The notes under the pieces were generated by a model that saw nothing but the letters and a program-made list of their open reading frames with translations, searched no databases and was not told where the DNA came from. A DNA stretch of 64,000 bases from Pyrrhosoma nymphula. Taxonomy: Eukaryota; Arthropoda; Insecta; Odonata; Coenagrionidae. Position numbers and translations under genes: made by a program. Below, piece by piece: positions 1 to 10,645 of the stretch (positions within the stretch are counted from its first letter, which is position 1; every line of letters starts with the position of its first letter). Location of the stretch: contig OY754334.1 of the NCBI GenBank assembly GCA_963573305.1, forward strand, positions 93,307,848-93,371,847, written 5' to 3'.

Positions 1-745
1 TTTATTTTAAAATAATGACTGTTGTAATATGCGTCAAGTAAATATTTTAATATTAATGTTGCAAAACTTATTTTTTATGACTAAACCTCTCAATAGTTAA
101 CAACATTTACGTATTTGAAGCTTAAACCTGCGTTATTTTTTCACACCGTATGCTGAAAATGCCTTCAATACCGAGTTTTTTTTAATTAAAAAAATAGGAT
201 TCCGTGATGTATCTAGTTTTGAAAATAATTGAAAAAACACGCAAACTACTCACCGTTACATCTATTGCGTTATCTGTACCTCAAAATGTCCTAATTTATT
301 TTGTCACCGTGGATCTCACAGCCACACCAATTCCCATAGAAAGCGGCCTATATTTTTTGGTAAATATTGTGATAAATACTGCGATAAGTGGCTGATCTTT
401 TGATATCATTATTAAGATGAGATTTTTATTTATAAATCATCACCACAGTAGTCTAACGGTTAAGGTAGGTCTAGGTGGAAGTGAGGAAAAAATACTTCAC
501 CGAGATGATTTTTACGGGCGCAGGCCTGAATCTACCTACACAATATCTTTCTTCATTTCAGCACACGTCCTGCCTCTTTTCGTCCCTTTCCATAAAACGT
601 AGATATTCTTTTTCTTTTCCTTTCCCCCGCTAACCCAACATCCTCCCTTCAATTACGGCCTGCAGTTTTCCTTCCCCCCTCATTTTTAATGAGACCAAAT
701 TCATTGAATTTTATGAGTAGATATATCCCGCTAAATACACCCTAA
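1..745. repeat. Old copy of the TTAA-element family, interrupted
   Basis: This stretch is diverged but collinear with the better-preserved element at 40,574-41,122: shared blocks include GTAAATATTTTAATATTAATG near 40-58, the CACACCG...GCTGAAAA block near 145-160 and the AAACACGCAAACTACTCACCG block near 233-258. Its other end (AAATTCATTGAATTTTATGAGTAG, about 695-720) matches the terminal part of that family. The left end lies outside the window. A LINE 3' fragment (about 430-690) separates the two halves. No coding potential is visible. Confidence 0.45.
430..690 (-). mobile_element. LINE 3'-end fragment (subfamily B)
   Basis: Read on the minus strand, this is the terminal part of the LINE whose 3' tail (CACTTCCA..., AACCTACCTTAACC) recurs at 3.8, 24.3 and 33.35 kb. 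On the plus strand one sees AACGGTTAAGGTAGGTCTAGGTGG, then CCCAACATCCTCCC, the complement of the codons before the stop. It is badly decayed, with no open frame. Confidence 0.5.
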
Positions 746-987
746 GAGAAACTTCATGGTTGGCAAATGGATAGTTACGGTTGAGAACGTTCAAAGAAAA
801 CTCCACATTGGGGAGTCATGAGGTCAAGAGTAGGAACGTTCAAAAGTAATCCACAAGTGGGCAGTTGATGTTTTTATTCTTCTTGCTTCTATAGAGTAGA
901 CACGTGGCCTGTTTTCCCTTCGTTTCTTCGCCTTTTATTCTTACTCTACGGCAAGGTTATTACATCATCTTTTTTTTATCAATCTAT

Positions 988-1535
988 ATTGCGCTCGCTA
1001 AAGAAGCATTTTCGAAGAGAAGGGAATTGATGAGGGGGGGTCTGAGAAGAAACGTAAAGAAGAGGCTGGTGAAAACTTTAATATGGAGCGTGGCGCTATA
1101 TGGGTCGGAAACGTGGTCATTGCGAAGGGAGGATGTGCGTAGACTTCAGGCGTTTGAGATGTGGGTTTGGAGAAGGATGGAGAAGGTTAGCTGGATGGCG
1201 AGAAAGACGAACGAGGAGGTATTGGATATGGTCGGAGAGGAGAGGAAGCTTGTGGCAGAGGTTCGGAGAAGGCAGAAGAGATGGATGGAGGAGGTTTTGA
1301 GAGGAGAGGGCATGCTGAAGAGAGTGATAGAGGGGAGAACACTGGGGAAGCGTGGGAGAGGAAGGAAAAGGATAGGAATTCTGGACGGAATAAGAGGAGG
1401 TAGAAGATATGAAGAATTGAAGATGGATCTAATAACTTAGGAGGGAAAGCGAGACAATTTCTATTAGGTTGGGATACAAAATGGGGACTGTCCAAGAACC
1501 TACCAATCAGCTGGTAGAATACTTGAATGAATGAA
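988..1535 (+). pseudogene. 5'-truncated RTE-like LINE, RT C-terminal end (subfamily A)
   Basis: From about 988 to the TAG at 1438-1440 one frame stays open and encodes the C-terminal, post-catalytic region of a LINE endonuclease/reverse transcriptase, with the motifs ALYGSETWSLRRED, FEMWVWRRMEKV, TNEEVLDMVGEERKL and GKRGRGRKRIG. The same protein stretch, and the same 3' untranslated tail up to CTTGAATGAATGAA, occurs in the full-length copy that ends at 51,446 on the minus strand, so both belong to one subfamily. The open frame suggests a young copy, but it carries neither endonuclease nor RT catalytic residues and must have been truncated at insertion. The upstream part of the open frame (904-987) is not LINE. 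Target-site duplications are not clear. Confidence 0.8.
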
Positions 1536-1839
1536 CTTCTTTTTAGCAGCGGTAACATAATACGAGTTATTTTTACCATTCTTTCTTCGCCCATACGATG
1601 TATGTGTTCACTCAATTCGTGCTTTCTTTTTATAGTCCACTGGTTAATGTGTAAGTACTGTTTTGTAATTTTTTCTTGTAGTTTCATTTTTGTTCTCTGT
1701 CCAATAGTGTTTCACCGATGGTTTTCTGCAGTAATTTCATCTCACCATCTCCAAGAGTCTTCTTGTTCTTGCTGTGTCTGGCCGAGTCTCTACCATTTAT
1801 GTCATTAGTGATCTTATAATAGCTTTATAAACTCCAGAT

Positions 1840-2045
1840 TTTGCGTATAATTGCCTTAGGAAAAAAACAACGTGGACCAGGGATCGAACCTTTGGCTTGC
1901 TGGGCCAAAGCGCAGACCACCACGATACCCAGGTTTCCTGACTTCTAAGGCAATTTCCACGTAATTCCATTACCGGTTTTCGGCAGACCTGAAATGTCTT
2001 CATAAGTTGACAATCACGGAATGTTTTGTTACAGGATTTATCCAC
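1840..2045 (-). repeat. tRNA-derived SINE copy with inverted head
   Basis: The minus strand of about 1873-1940 holds a tRNA-like domain: a degenerate A box in GGTATCGTGGTGGTCTGCG and a good B box, GGTTCGATCCC. The head is flanked by inverted arms (ATTGCCTTAGG near 1848 and CTAAGGCAAT near 1945). The body that follows on the plus strand (ATTACCGGTTTTCGGCAGACCTGAAATGTCTTCAT) matches the body of the copy at 2,140-2,275, where the head has the opposite orientation. Confidence 0.6.
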
Positions 2046-2139
2046 ATGGTTTGTGGCTTCTTAGAGGTCCATATTTCCCCTACCAGTGTGATCCTTGATC
2101 GACTTTAGGGGCTGAACATCTAGTTCCCGTATATCCTCT

Positions 2140-2275
2140 CTAATTGCCCTAGGAATCAGGAAGCCTGGGTAGCGTGGTGGTTTGCGAATTGGCCCAACAA
2201 GGTAAAGGTCCGTGGTTTGTACGTAATTTGATGACCAGTTTTTGACAGTCCTGAAATATCTTCATTAAATTTTGC
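2140..2275 (+). repeat. tRNA-derived SINE copy
   Basis: The head reads AGCCTGGGTAGCGTGGTGG (A-box-like) and GGTAAAGGTCCGTGG (eroded B box), followed by a body with GACAGTCCTGAAATATCTTCAT that matches the neighbouring copy at 1,840-2,045. It is a short Pol III-type retroposon with no protein. Confidence 0.55.
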
Positions 2276-2564
2276 TTCTATCCCTTTATATTGCTTCTTC
2301 CATATTCTTTCGTTCAAGCATCCATCCACCCTTAAGTCATTTGATATTTGTTGTCTGAATTAGGATTCCACATTTCAATATCAAGACAGTTCTATGCCAA
2401 GGTATTGAAACTTTATTTTCTACTGTATAATTTTGCCATCTACAGCGAGCTTGTATCTAACAGGTGCTTTATGGGTAGTTGACGTAGACATTGTAAATAC
2501 AATCTTTTGAAATCTCTTATGTTTTCCGACGGATATTTAAAATGAAGAGTCCTCGGTTTTCCCA

Positions 2565-2705
2565 CAGGATGGCAGTATTAATCGACAATGACGTTTCGAT
2601 AGCGTAGTTTACTTTATTATTAAAGGTGAACAGTCGCGCTGAAGAAGATGAAAGACTACGCTATCGATACTTCAGTGCCGATCAACACTATTATCCGGTG
2701 GTTAA
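2565..2705. repeat. Short TIR/foldback MITE
   Basis: Imperfect inverted arms of about 50 bp: CGTTTCGATAGCGTAGT near 2593-2609 pairs with ACTACGCTATCGATAC near 2655-2670, and the outer arms also match (AGGATGGCAGTATTAATCG against CGATCAACACTATTATCC). The spacer is about 45 bp. No coding capacity; target duplication unresolved. Confidence 0.6.
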
Positions 2706-3144
2706 CCCGATAACTTTTCATTGTAACCAATATGTCGGTAGAAGATGAGACGATGAATTATGATGATCTCTAATCCAGGCCGTGGCAATTTTCCGAAAAT
2801 AATTGCTAGTCTAATTTCAACATAGTCCTTTAACTCCACGGTGTTAGAAAGAAAAAATAGGTTAGCGTTGAGTTTAGTATGAAGTGTAACGTTTTATGGC
2901 GCAGAAACTTGGACTCAGGCGTTTGAGATGTGGGCGTGGAGGAGAATGGAGACTGTGCTGTGAACGGAAAGGATGACGAAAGAGAAAGTGGTTGATATAA
3001 TGGGTTGGTAGAGGAAAGTTATGGAGGAGATAAAATGGGATCAGAGTAGGTGGTTGGAATAGGCTGTAACGGGCGAAGGGATTCCGAAAGCCGTGATGGA
3101 GGGGATGATTTTGGGTAAGCGGGGAAGGAGAGGAAAGCGAATAG

Positions 3145-3152
3145 GTTTAATG
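3145..3152. repeat. Target-site duplication of hAT-like MITE (left)
   Basis: GTTTAATG, repeated exactly at 3,729-3,736 on the other side of the element. Confidence 0.9.
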
Positions 3153-3728
3153 CAGGGATGTGACCCGAAAAGGCACTCTACGTTTCGTGCCGTACCTGGG
3201 AGGCACCCGAACTCGGAGTCCGAGCCTCGGCGTAGAAGGAGACCCAACCATTCACCACGGGTGGTTTATGGCACCAACTGACCAGTCACACTATGGTTTA
3301 TAACTTTATAAAGTTAAACATAAATCGTAAAGTTATGTTCGGCTTTGTGTTGCACTAGTCACGCTGATAAAAATTGTTTTTTCATCGCAGTCATACGATA
3401 GATATTAACCATTTTACGTGCTAAAGTACTTATTGTACAGTAAACTGGCTTGGTTTACTAATGCACGTAAAATGGTTAATATCTATCGTATAACTGCATT
3501 TAAAAAAACATTTTTATCAACGTGAATAAGGCAACACAAAGACGAACATAATTTTGCAATTAATGTTTAACTTTAATTGAGTTATAAACTATAGTGTGAC
3601 TGTCAGTTGGTGCTATATACCACCCGCGGTGAAGGGTTGAGTCTCTGAATCCGAGGCTCGGACTCCGAGGTCGGGTGCCTCACAGGTACGGCACGAAACG
3701 TAGAGTTCCTTTTCGGGTCACATCCCTG
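3153..3728. mobile_element. hAT-like foldback MITE with 8-bp TSD
   Basis: The 576-bp element begins CAGGGATGTGACCCG and ends with the exact complement CGGGTCACATCCCTG. It is flanked by perfect 8-bp direct repeats GTTTAATG (3,145-3,152 and 3,729-3,736). CAGGG-type termini with 8-bp target duplications are characteristic of the hAT superfamily. The arms stay complementary through most of the element, including the block GATAGATATTAACCATTTTACGTG (3,408-3,431) and its complement at 3,465-3,489, leaving a central loop near 3,432-3,464. It has no transposase and must have moved with help from another hAT. Confidence 0.9.
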
Positions 3729-3890
3729 GTTTAATGGACAGGACAAAGAGAGATGTAGGACGTATGCTGAGACGAAGAAAGAAATCGTGGAAGAGGATGG
3801 GGGCCTGCGTCTGGGAAATCTAAAGGGTTTTCACTCACACCCATTAAAACCTACCCTAACAGGTAGATTATCCTATTAAATATCAATAGG

Positions 3891-6850
3891 TAATTAACAA
3901 TTAGGTATTCAAATTGATAGAAATCCCTCATTTACTAATGCCTGTCACATTTGTTTTCAATCCTCATCTCAAGGTCGGTGTATTTTTGTATTCAGAAATC
4001 TTTCCAACCGGTAATACTTCTATAATTATACATTTTTATATATTTAAGTGCTAAAGATGAATTATATTATCATTTCCCTTTCTGGGTGAAATCGTTAATG
4101 TTAATTGTGTGCATCCACTTGTTGATTATGAGAGTTGAGCCAGATTTCGAGGCACGTTTCAATCGAATGAATGTGTGAACGACTTTGAAGTAGTTAACCT
4201 ATTATTGGTATTTTTAAAACTGGAATTTCGAGGGAATATGTTCTTTGACAGGTTCCAGCCATGAATTGGACATTTTTAAACACGACGCACAACCTTGTGA
4301 ATCCTGATGTCACAACCAACTTTGGGATAAAAGTTGATTAATGTCATTAATATGTTAACTATTTCAATTTGCGTTTTAAAGGTTGTCGAGGCTCTTTAAA
4401 TTAATCATTCATGCTTTGCGTGATTCGGACGCGTACCATTTGAATATTACTGGAAAAACTTCCTTCGAAATTCCATTCATTACTGGTGTACTTTGGAAGA
4501 GAATTTTTTAAAAATAAATAATGAATTCGTGTCCATGTGGCATTTGCAAGCGAATGCGATGTGTTTAATTAATGCCTGGATGTAGCCTTTTTAATTATCA
4601 CCCATCGTTTATCCCACGCCTATTCGAAAAAGGAATTAAAATTTCACGCTTAATAGGAAATTAGAATTCGTTCTCGGAAATTGGGGAAGTAAACAATTCT
4701 GATGTGAGTGTACTCGAGAAATTATCACTTTCTCTTCCGTGCTAATGAAAACGTACTCTCCGGAAAAGTGTCAGTAAACTGATCTCATATAGGATCAGAC
4801 TGATATGAACTTGCCCTTGCCACATGGCTTGGAGCTACCACATCCTTCGACCTTGGCATTTCTGGATGTAGGGCTCAGGGAAAGCGACCAGGATATAAAT
4901 GATCCTTTGAGACACCTGTCGCTCCCCTTTCGTCTCTCACTATCCGCGGAATAGGGTCAATGCTTAGAGCAGAACGGACCAGCAGCGTTCCCTAACAGTC
5001 TCTTCTGTCGAGATGGTGGGCACTGACATAAACCTATTGACCTAGTCGATATCCCGACATAATTCAATTATTGGAAGGGTTATCTAGTGTACGTCTAGAT
5101 CTACGGAGCACCGTGAAGTCACCTCTGGGGTGTCTGTAACGGGGTGATTCCACAGCAGGAATGCAATTCTCGTCCCAGAACCAGATCGAATGTCTCCTGG
5201 CCGGCCGTGTGTACTCGTAATAATGATGAATTTACTAAACACAAGAGCTAAGTCTAATCTACTTATCGTTGATGGTGAATTATAGAAAAGAACTTTCGCA
5301 ACTATCACGGTCCTTTATTTTCCGCGGAAAAAATAAAATTAAAAATTCATCCGCTCTGCCTTCTTTTTCCTTCATCTTACGCTCGCGATAGTTACTACTG
5401 TTATACATTGGCTTGAGTGAAGATGTTGAACGTCTTCCGAAAACATTCCGGCTTTATAAACCAACAGTTGTATGTAAGCACCAAGGTACTTATACATAAC
5501 AAACCAAATAACCCCTTGCTTCTTCAAGGGTAAATTGATACCTCCCTGATACCTCCTCTGAAATTAACTCTTGTTAAGACTAAATAAAATTACGAATGTC
5601 TGCACAAATTTGAGCACAGGTTATTGCGCTGACATCTCCCGCATACAAATTTGGTCGATTTTCGATGGATAATACTTTTTTTTCAGGAGCGATTACTCTA
5701 ACACATATATTTTCCCTCAAATTTGATAACGGCACGCGCAACGGAAACACTTCCGCTAGTGAATCCTAGTAACTACCAGCTTCAAAATAATGAGAAGGTA
5801 TAAAGGGTAACTTCGCCGTCTGAAGTGCGTGATACGTAAGTTTTTGAGAGGACTAATGGAAAATCTAGAACGGAGGGGAGGTGCTGGATTATAGCTCCTT
5901 GAACTTCAGTATGCTCATTTCATAACGTGAACCATCCAGGCAGGAACAAGGAATTACAGGCAGGAAGGATATTTCGTCTCAATGTTGGGCAAACAGGGCA
6001 GGAACAAGGAAAACATTTCAGAAGGAATAAGTCCTTTCGATTTTCTCGCACAGTAAAAAAATACATTCCATATCTCCGCAGAAAACAGTGGCAGAAAACA
6101 ACTTAAATTATCTCAATCTGGCACCTTATATTTAATTTCACCGCTCTCTATTCTTAAATTTTCTATTTCCCTCCTCTAAAGTCTCCAAGAAATGTTTCTT
6201 CTATATTAAAATATCCTTTTTATGTCGGGCTACGCGACTCGAAAACAAAATTGTCACCAAGTACTATTGTGTCGGGCTAATGAAGCCATTTTCGTGCTAT
6301 CATGTTGAAAATCTCGTGTCTCTCACCTACACAAAGACCTTTCATCATATGAATTGCTTTTATTCCGATGTGTGATAGTGGAGTGAATGACGTGAGAGGA
6401 TGGGGTAGACCGCAAAAGTCACAGGTGAATGTGGGGAAAGAGACTCTTGAGAGGAGGAAATTAGGGGTCTTAAGAATAGCCGAGCGTGTATGAACCAATG
6501 CATGAATGTGACAGAAGCGAAAAAGGCATGCAATGATAAGGCAGTAAGGAGGAAGTTGATAAAATCTAAGTCAGTTTCAAAGGTCTAACTCCTAAGGGTA
6601 AGGGTTTTATTGTTTTAACGATGCCTATCCCGGAAGGGAACGGCGTCACGAGAATAAATGTGTATTAATTGTATTTAATGTGACACATAGAATTTTTTCC
6701 AGCGAATAACGTATTTTTCCTTTCAGATTAATATTCTTTGGCTAGACTCATTATGAGAGCACATTGCTATAAAATTTTTAACCAAGATACTACATTTTGG
6801 TGACATTACGAGATTATTCATCGGTGTACAACACTTGTAATGTGTCTGGA
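3891..6850. other. AT-rich stretch, nothing recognised
   Basis: About 3 kb without a convincing gene. The short open frames at 5,084-5,308 and 6,277-6,498 (minus strand) have no recognisable motif and look incidental. No TIRs, SINE heads or long direct repeats were seen. Confidence 0.5.
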
Positions 6851-6922
6851 CTTAAAAATTGGGCAACTTCCATAGTGAAGTGAAGTTTCACTGTGGAAGT
6901 TGCTCATTTTAAGTGCAGCTAT
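6851..6922. repeat. Short hairpin
   Basis: GCAACTTCCATAGTGAA pairs with TTTCACTGTGGAAGTTGC across a 6-nt loop, and outer bases (CTTAAAAATTGG / CTCATTTTAAG) extend the stem. A small palindrome or MITE remnant. Confidence 0.6.
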
Positions 6923-7139
6923 GTTACGTTTCCACTCAACCACGCCTAAAACCTCAGATTACACTTTCCAAGTGTCAGCGCATATCACTTCTTTGTTCTG
7001 ATGTTCTCCAACAATTTGCTAACCCGCTTTAAACTGAATTCACCGTTTTTTTGCACCAATTTTACATGTGTTTATTATTATGTGATCAATAGCAATGGCG
7101 AATTAATGCGACGAAAAAGAGCAGAATCGTACAGTACCT

Positions 7140-7790
7140 AGATATCCAGATAAAATGGGAGGGGTAAATATTAATGAGTCAGATGAATTCAAATACCTTG
7201 GAATCACCTAGACTTCAGAACTAAGGCGGGGGAAACGCGCACGAAACATTTTATGCGATGAATTTAATAAACTAGGATGTATCAAGTGGATAATTGGAAG
7301 GTTCTGCGATGAAAAAGTCAAAAAGATATTATACTTTGCTTTGGTTGAGGAGTTGCTTTGATTATATGGTTGTCAAAGCTGGAGCACACGGAAACAAGAG
7401 CTAAACAAACTATTTATATTTGAGAGGCGGGTGCTGAGGAATATATATGGGCCAGTCCAAGATGAATTAACGGGAGAATGGAGAAGAAAATATAATCAAG
7501 AACTATATAACCTCTATTGAGACAACACCATAGTAGGATTATTAAGAAGCAGGGGATTGGAATTGATAGGACATGTAGAACGGATGAACGATATCCTAAG
7601 CTAGCAAATTATATGAGCCTGGAGGGGAAAAGACCAAGGGGAAGACCAAAGAAAAGATGGATAGATAACATAAGAGAGGATCTACAGCAAATAGAAGCCT
7701 GAGAAAATTGGAGGGAAATTGCCAGAAGAAGAGAAGATTGGAGAGCCTTGGTCCTGACATCGCGGTTCACTGGGCCTGATTGCGTAAAGT
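7140..7790 (+). pseudogene. LINE fragment, RT C-terminus of another family
   Basis: Conceptual translation in shifting frames gives the post-catalytic region of a LINE RT that differs from the RTE-like copies above: the peptides FKYLGIT, FERRVLRNIYGPVQDEL, GEWRRKYNQELYNLY and, in the frame open at 7,517-7,702, SLEGKRPRGRPKKRWIDNIRE then NWREIARRREDW. The RPRGRPKKRW motif near the C-terminus is common in animal LINEs. Several stops and frameshifts; no catalytic residues remain. Confidence 0.75.
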
Positions 7791-8170
7791 AAAGTAAGTT
7801 TGGTTGGGCCACATCTCGAATACGCCGCGAGCATTTGGGACCCTGCACAGAAAAATTTTATTCGTGAAGTAAATAAAATACAAAGTAAAGCCTTACGCTT
7901 CCTTAAAAAAAGGCTGCGAGTGAAAAGAAAGTGTCACAGTGCTGAATAACGGACTGGGTTGGGATACGTTATAGGCTCCATTTGGAAGGATTTGCGGAAT
8001 GTAAAACCTTTGCAGAGAAGTTCTGCATAATATGGGAGAAATCCCTTTCTTACAGGAAAGTAAATAGAGCATCCATTTATTTCCATGACTTTTTTGCAAA
8101 CCCTCAACTATTATCATGGAAAATTTTCTCTCTAGCTAAGGAGAAAAAATACCATAAAAATAGATAGGGT
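7791..8170 (+). pseudogene. CR1/Jockey-like LINE fragment
   Basis: Directly after the preceding LINE piece, one frame reads LVGPHLEYAASIWDPAQKN and then IREVNKIQSKALRFLKKR. This is the conserved block near the end of CR1/Jockey-type reverse transcriptases (usually L-V-x-P-x-L-E-Y-x-x-x-x-W). It then decays with stops and ends near GAGAAAAAATACC...AAAATAG. An independent fragment next to, not continuous with, the one at 7,140-7,790. Confidence 0.65.
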
Positions 8171-9240
8171 GACGTGGCTTGTACACATTCTCTAAATTAT
8201 ATATATTTAAAGGACTGAAATTAGTATTGCAATTTCAGTTGCTTCAATAACCGTGTAAACAAGAATATAACGAGCATATAACCCCCCTGAGTCACTTCTA
8301 CCTAATATTATCCTGCAGCCTCCTTTCCTTCCCCACCATTCACAGTACATCTTCGTTTGTCTTTCCTTCCATCCATCATACTTCTATCCATCCTTTATCC
8401 TTCCTTCTATCCATCTTCCATCTATCATCCTTTTCCACCCACTCATCTAAATGTCTATTAACTATTTTATATTATTATCCTAGCGTCCACGTGTCACTTC
8501 CTAATAATTAACCCAATCTCCAAGTGAAAATATTCATGAATCTTTTATAAACATTTTAGCCTAGGGTTCCTGTCTTAAACTCTCCTGTGAGCAGATTTTC
8601 GTTAGCTTTCGAGATAAAGTGAAGACCTTACCCCGTAGTTTTAGGATTGCATAATTGGATTGGATTGGCTTAATTATTATTTTTGACGAATAAGCTAAAT
8701 ATTAATCAACATCGATCCCCAAAAATCTCTTATGCTGAGCAGATGAGCACACCGTTTCCAAATAAACTACCTATTCATCTGATGCCAATTAATTGATACA
8801 CAAACTTTAATTCTTGAAGAGTGTATCGAATAATACATACTAAGTACCTAAGTATTAATTTGGTAATGGTCGAGCCGTCAATATCCCTCTCCGGCCAAAC
8901 CTCTCTGACTCCAGCCATTTTTCTAAATCCTCTCTTCCCTAGATCCAAGATTCATTTCAACACACTCCATGCTCACATTTAAAGTAAATACTAATATCTG
9001 CAGCAAATATCCTGTTTAAACTATGATAGATGTGAAATATTCCTTATAACAAACCGAAAGGCTAAGCATAAACTTAACAAACTCAAACAAAAATGTGGGA
9101 CAATTCATAAAACCATAGAAAATAAAACAAGAAAAAAACTAAATTGTAGTTTAAAAAGCGTTGACTGTTTCGGTATTACTGTACCTTTAAGATTTACAGA
9201 AAGGAGATCATATCAGCTGAAATGAAATAAAAAAACAATA
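8171..9240. other. Unassigned stretch with pyrimidine-rich low complexity
   Basis: Contains a CCTTCC/ATCCATC-rich microsatellite-like run (about 8,320-8,450). The rest is AT-rich, without coding signal or inverted repeats that I could see. Confidence 0.5.
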
Positions 9241-9475
9241 AAGGTTACGCATTAGAGGATAGAATTAGAAATTATACTATGAGACAACATTTAAACATAT
9301 TTAACTTGGAAGAAAAAATATCAGAATATAAAGCCAAATTGTGTACCCTTTTAGAAATAATAACCTCATAGAACCCTCTCCCCAGAATCACTTTAGAATA
9401 TTGGTCGACCCTGGCTAAGATTGTCTCAGGAGCAGGCTACGCAGATTAAACCATGCGGAAAAGATGATAATGAGA
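9240..9475 (+). pseudogene. Degenerate LINE C-terminal fragment
   Basis: The frame starting near 9,249 reads LEDRIRNYTMRQHLNIFNL, EEKISEYKAKLCTLLE and then PLPRITLEYW. This resembles the run of charged residues downstream of the RT domain in some animal LINEs. It is short and decayed, so the family is uncertain. Confidence 0.45.
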
Positions 9476-10440
9476 TGATGACTAATGTCTCCTTTAAGAA
9501 GTTTTCATATATGACGAATAAATAGGTTGCTGATATGAATTTTCATGTTGCTATTCAATCATTGTGGCTACTGGAGATAAATTTATGCCACGAACACCAA
9601 ACGACGAAAACCGTTGAGCGCCCAAATTGCATCTCAAAACAAACTACACACACCAAACTCCGTCACAATCTCGAGCGAACGCGGGATAGCCTTTCCTGCG
9701 AATTCCCTTATCGCGCGGAGCCCATGTGACTCGCATCCGTCCGTTCACGTGAACAGTAGCTGAAAGGCAAAGTGGAGGGAATGACCTCCTAGGCTATTGA
9801 AAAACTTGAGCTATGTTTTATGTATTCGAATTTGAGCAGCATAGCGCGACTTTTGTCAAATATTTATGCTTAAGAAACGCCGAAAACAGCACCTATAGCC
9901 TATTAGCATCAAAATGTCCTTGGATGAATGCACAAAAATGTTTTATGTAAGTTCCAAGACGATCTATTCCCTGACGATGTCTATTAAATTTTATGAAACC
10001 CGGCATACTATGGTAGTGATACAGATCATGATAATAAACTACAGGACGGGAAATTAGGGATGGGGATAGGGATTAGGGATAAATTAGGGAAATAAACTGC
10101 AGAACGGACAGGTTAAAATGTCATTTTCCCGCCAAGGACAGGAGGCCACAATAGCTGCCACTGAGACTTCATAATTAGATTTGTCAATACGTAGAATAAT
10201 TAATTATTTTATTTGATCTATAATGCTTGTTTCCTAATCTACGTAGTACCAACGGCACGTTTCGCATGCTTCCTGCATAAATCTTGTACCTCTGTGCATT
10301 TTATGTATCTTAAAAATATTCTCATACTCACGACATTCGTGGCATACCTACAGTGCAGTTACTACTACGTGAAATTTCACCCCCTGGCAAGTATTTGCAG
10401 GTTTTCACAAAGGCAGTCTTATTTTCATCAACTTTAGTGT
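9476..10440. other. Unassigned stretch
   Basis: No gene recognised. A short run with three TTAGGG words (GGGATGGGGATAGGGATTAGGG, about 10,055-10,076, and neighbours) is noted as a curiosity. Confidence 0.45.
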
Positions 10441-10645
10441 AGGATACAGTGTAGTGCATGTTGGTAAAATATCTCCCCCAGCCACATATCCTTGAGGTCG
10501 CTCGCAGGGTTTTATGTAGATGCAGATGCAGTATGCCCCAGATGGTGAAAAATCCACCCAGGTGGGATTGGAACCCACGGCCATTGGGCTGATGCGGGGT
10601 GGTGGATTCTATCCCGCCGCGACGCCAGTAAGCCCCGCGTCGCAA
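10441..10645 (-). repeat. tRNA-derived SINE-like copy
   Basis: On the minus strand, about 10,555-10,640 holds a tRNA-like head: GGCTTACTGGCGTCGCGGCGGG, then a good B box in GTGGGTTCCAATCCCACC. The body runs on to 10,441 and includes CATCTGCATCTACATAAAACCC and GCGAGCGACCTCAAGGATATG, words that recur in arthropod repeats. No protein. Confidence 0.6.

Larger units (their letters stand above)
2865..3890 (+). pseudogene. LINE 3' fragment (subfamily B), split by a hAT-like MITE
   Basis: The two parts, 2,865-3,152 and 3,737-3,890, read as one decayed LINE RT C-terminus plus 3' tail. Recognisable remnants are TTTGAGATGTGGGCGTGG (FEMWAW), GGTAAGCGGGGAAGGAGAGG (GKRGRRG) and, past the insert, GACGAAGAAAGAAATCGTGG and the CATTAAAACCTACC tail. 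Stops and frameshifts abound. The MITE at 3,153-3,728 went into the sequence GTTTAATG of this LINE, which shows that the LINE was there first. Confidence 0.75.

Noticed and set aside
1187..1687. 166-codon minus-strand frame with Pro/Ser/Leu-rich product
   Set aside because: Antisense shadow of the purine-rich LINE coding region; similar shadows occur at 14,877-15,182, 22,346-22,757, 33,032-33,352 and 51,489-52,104.
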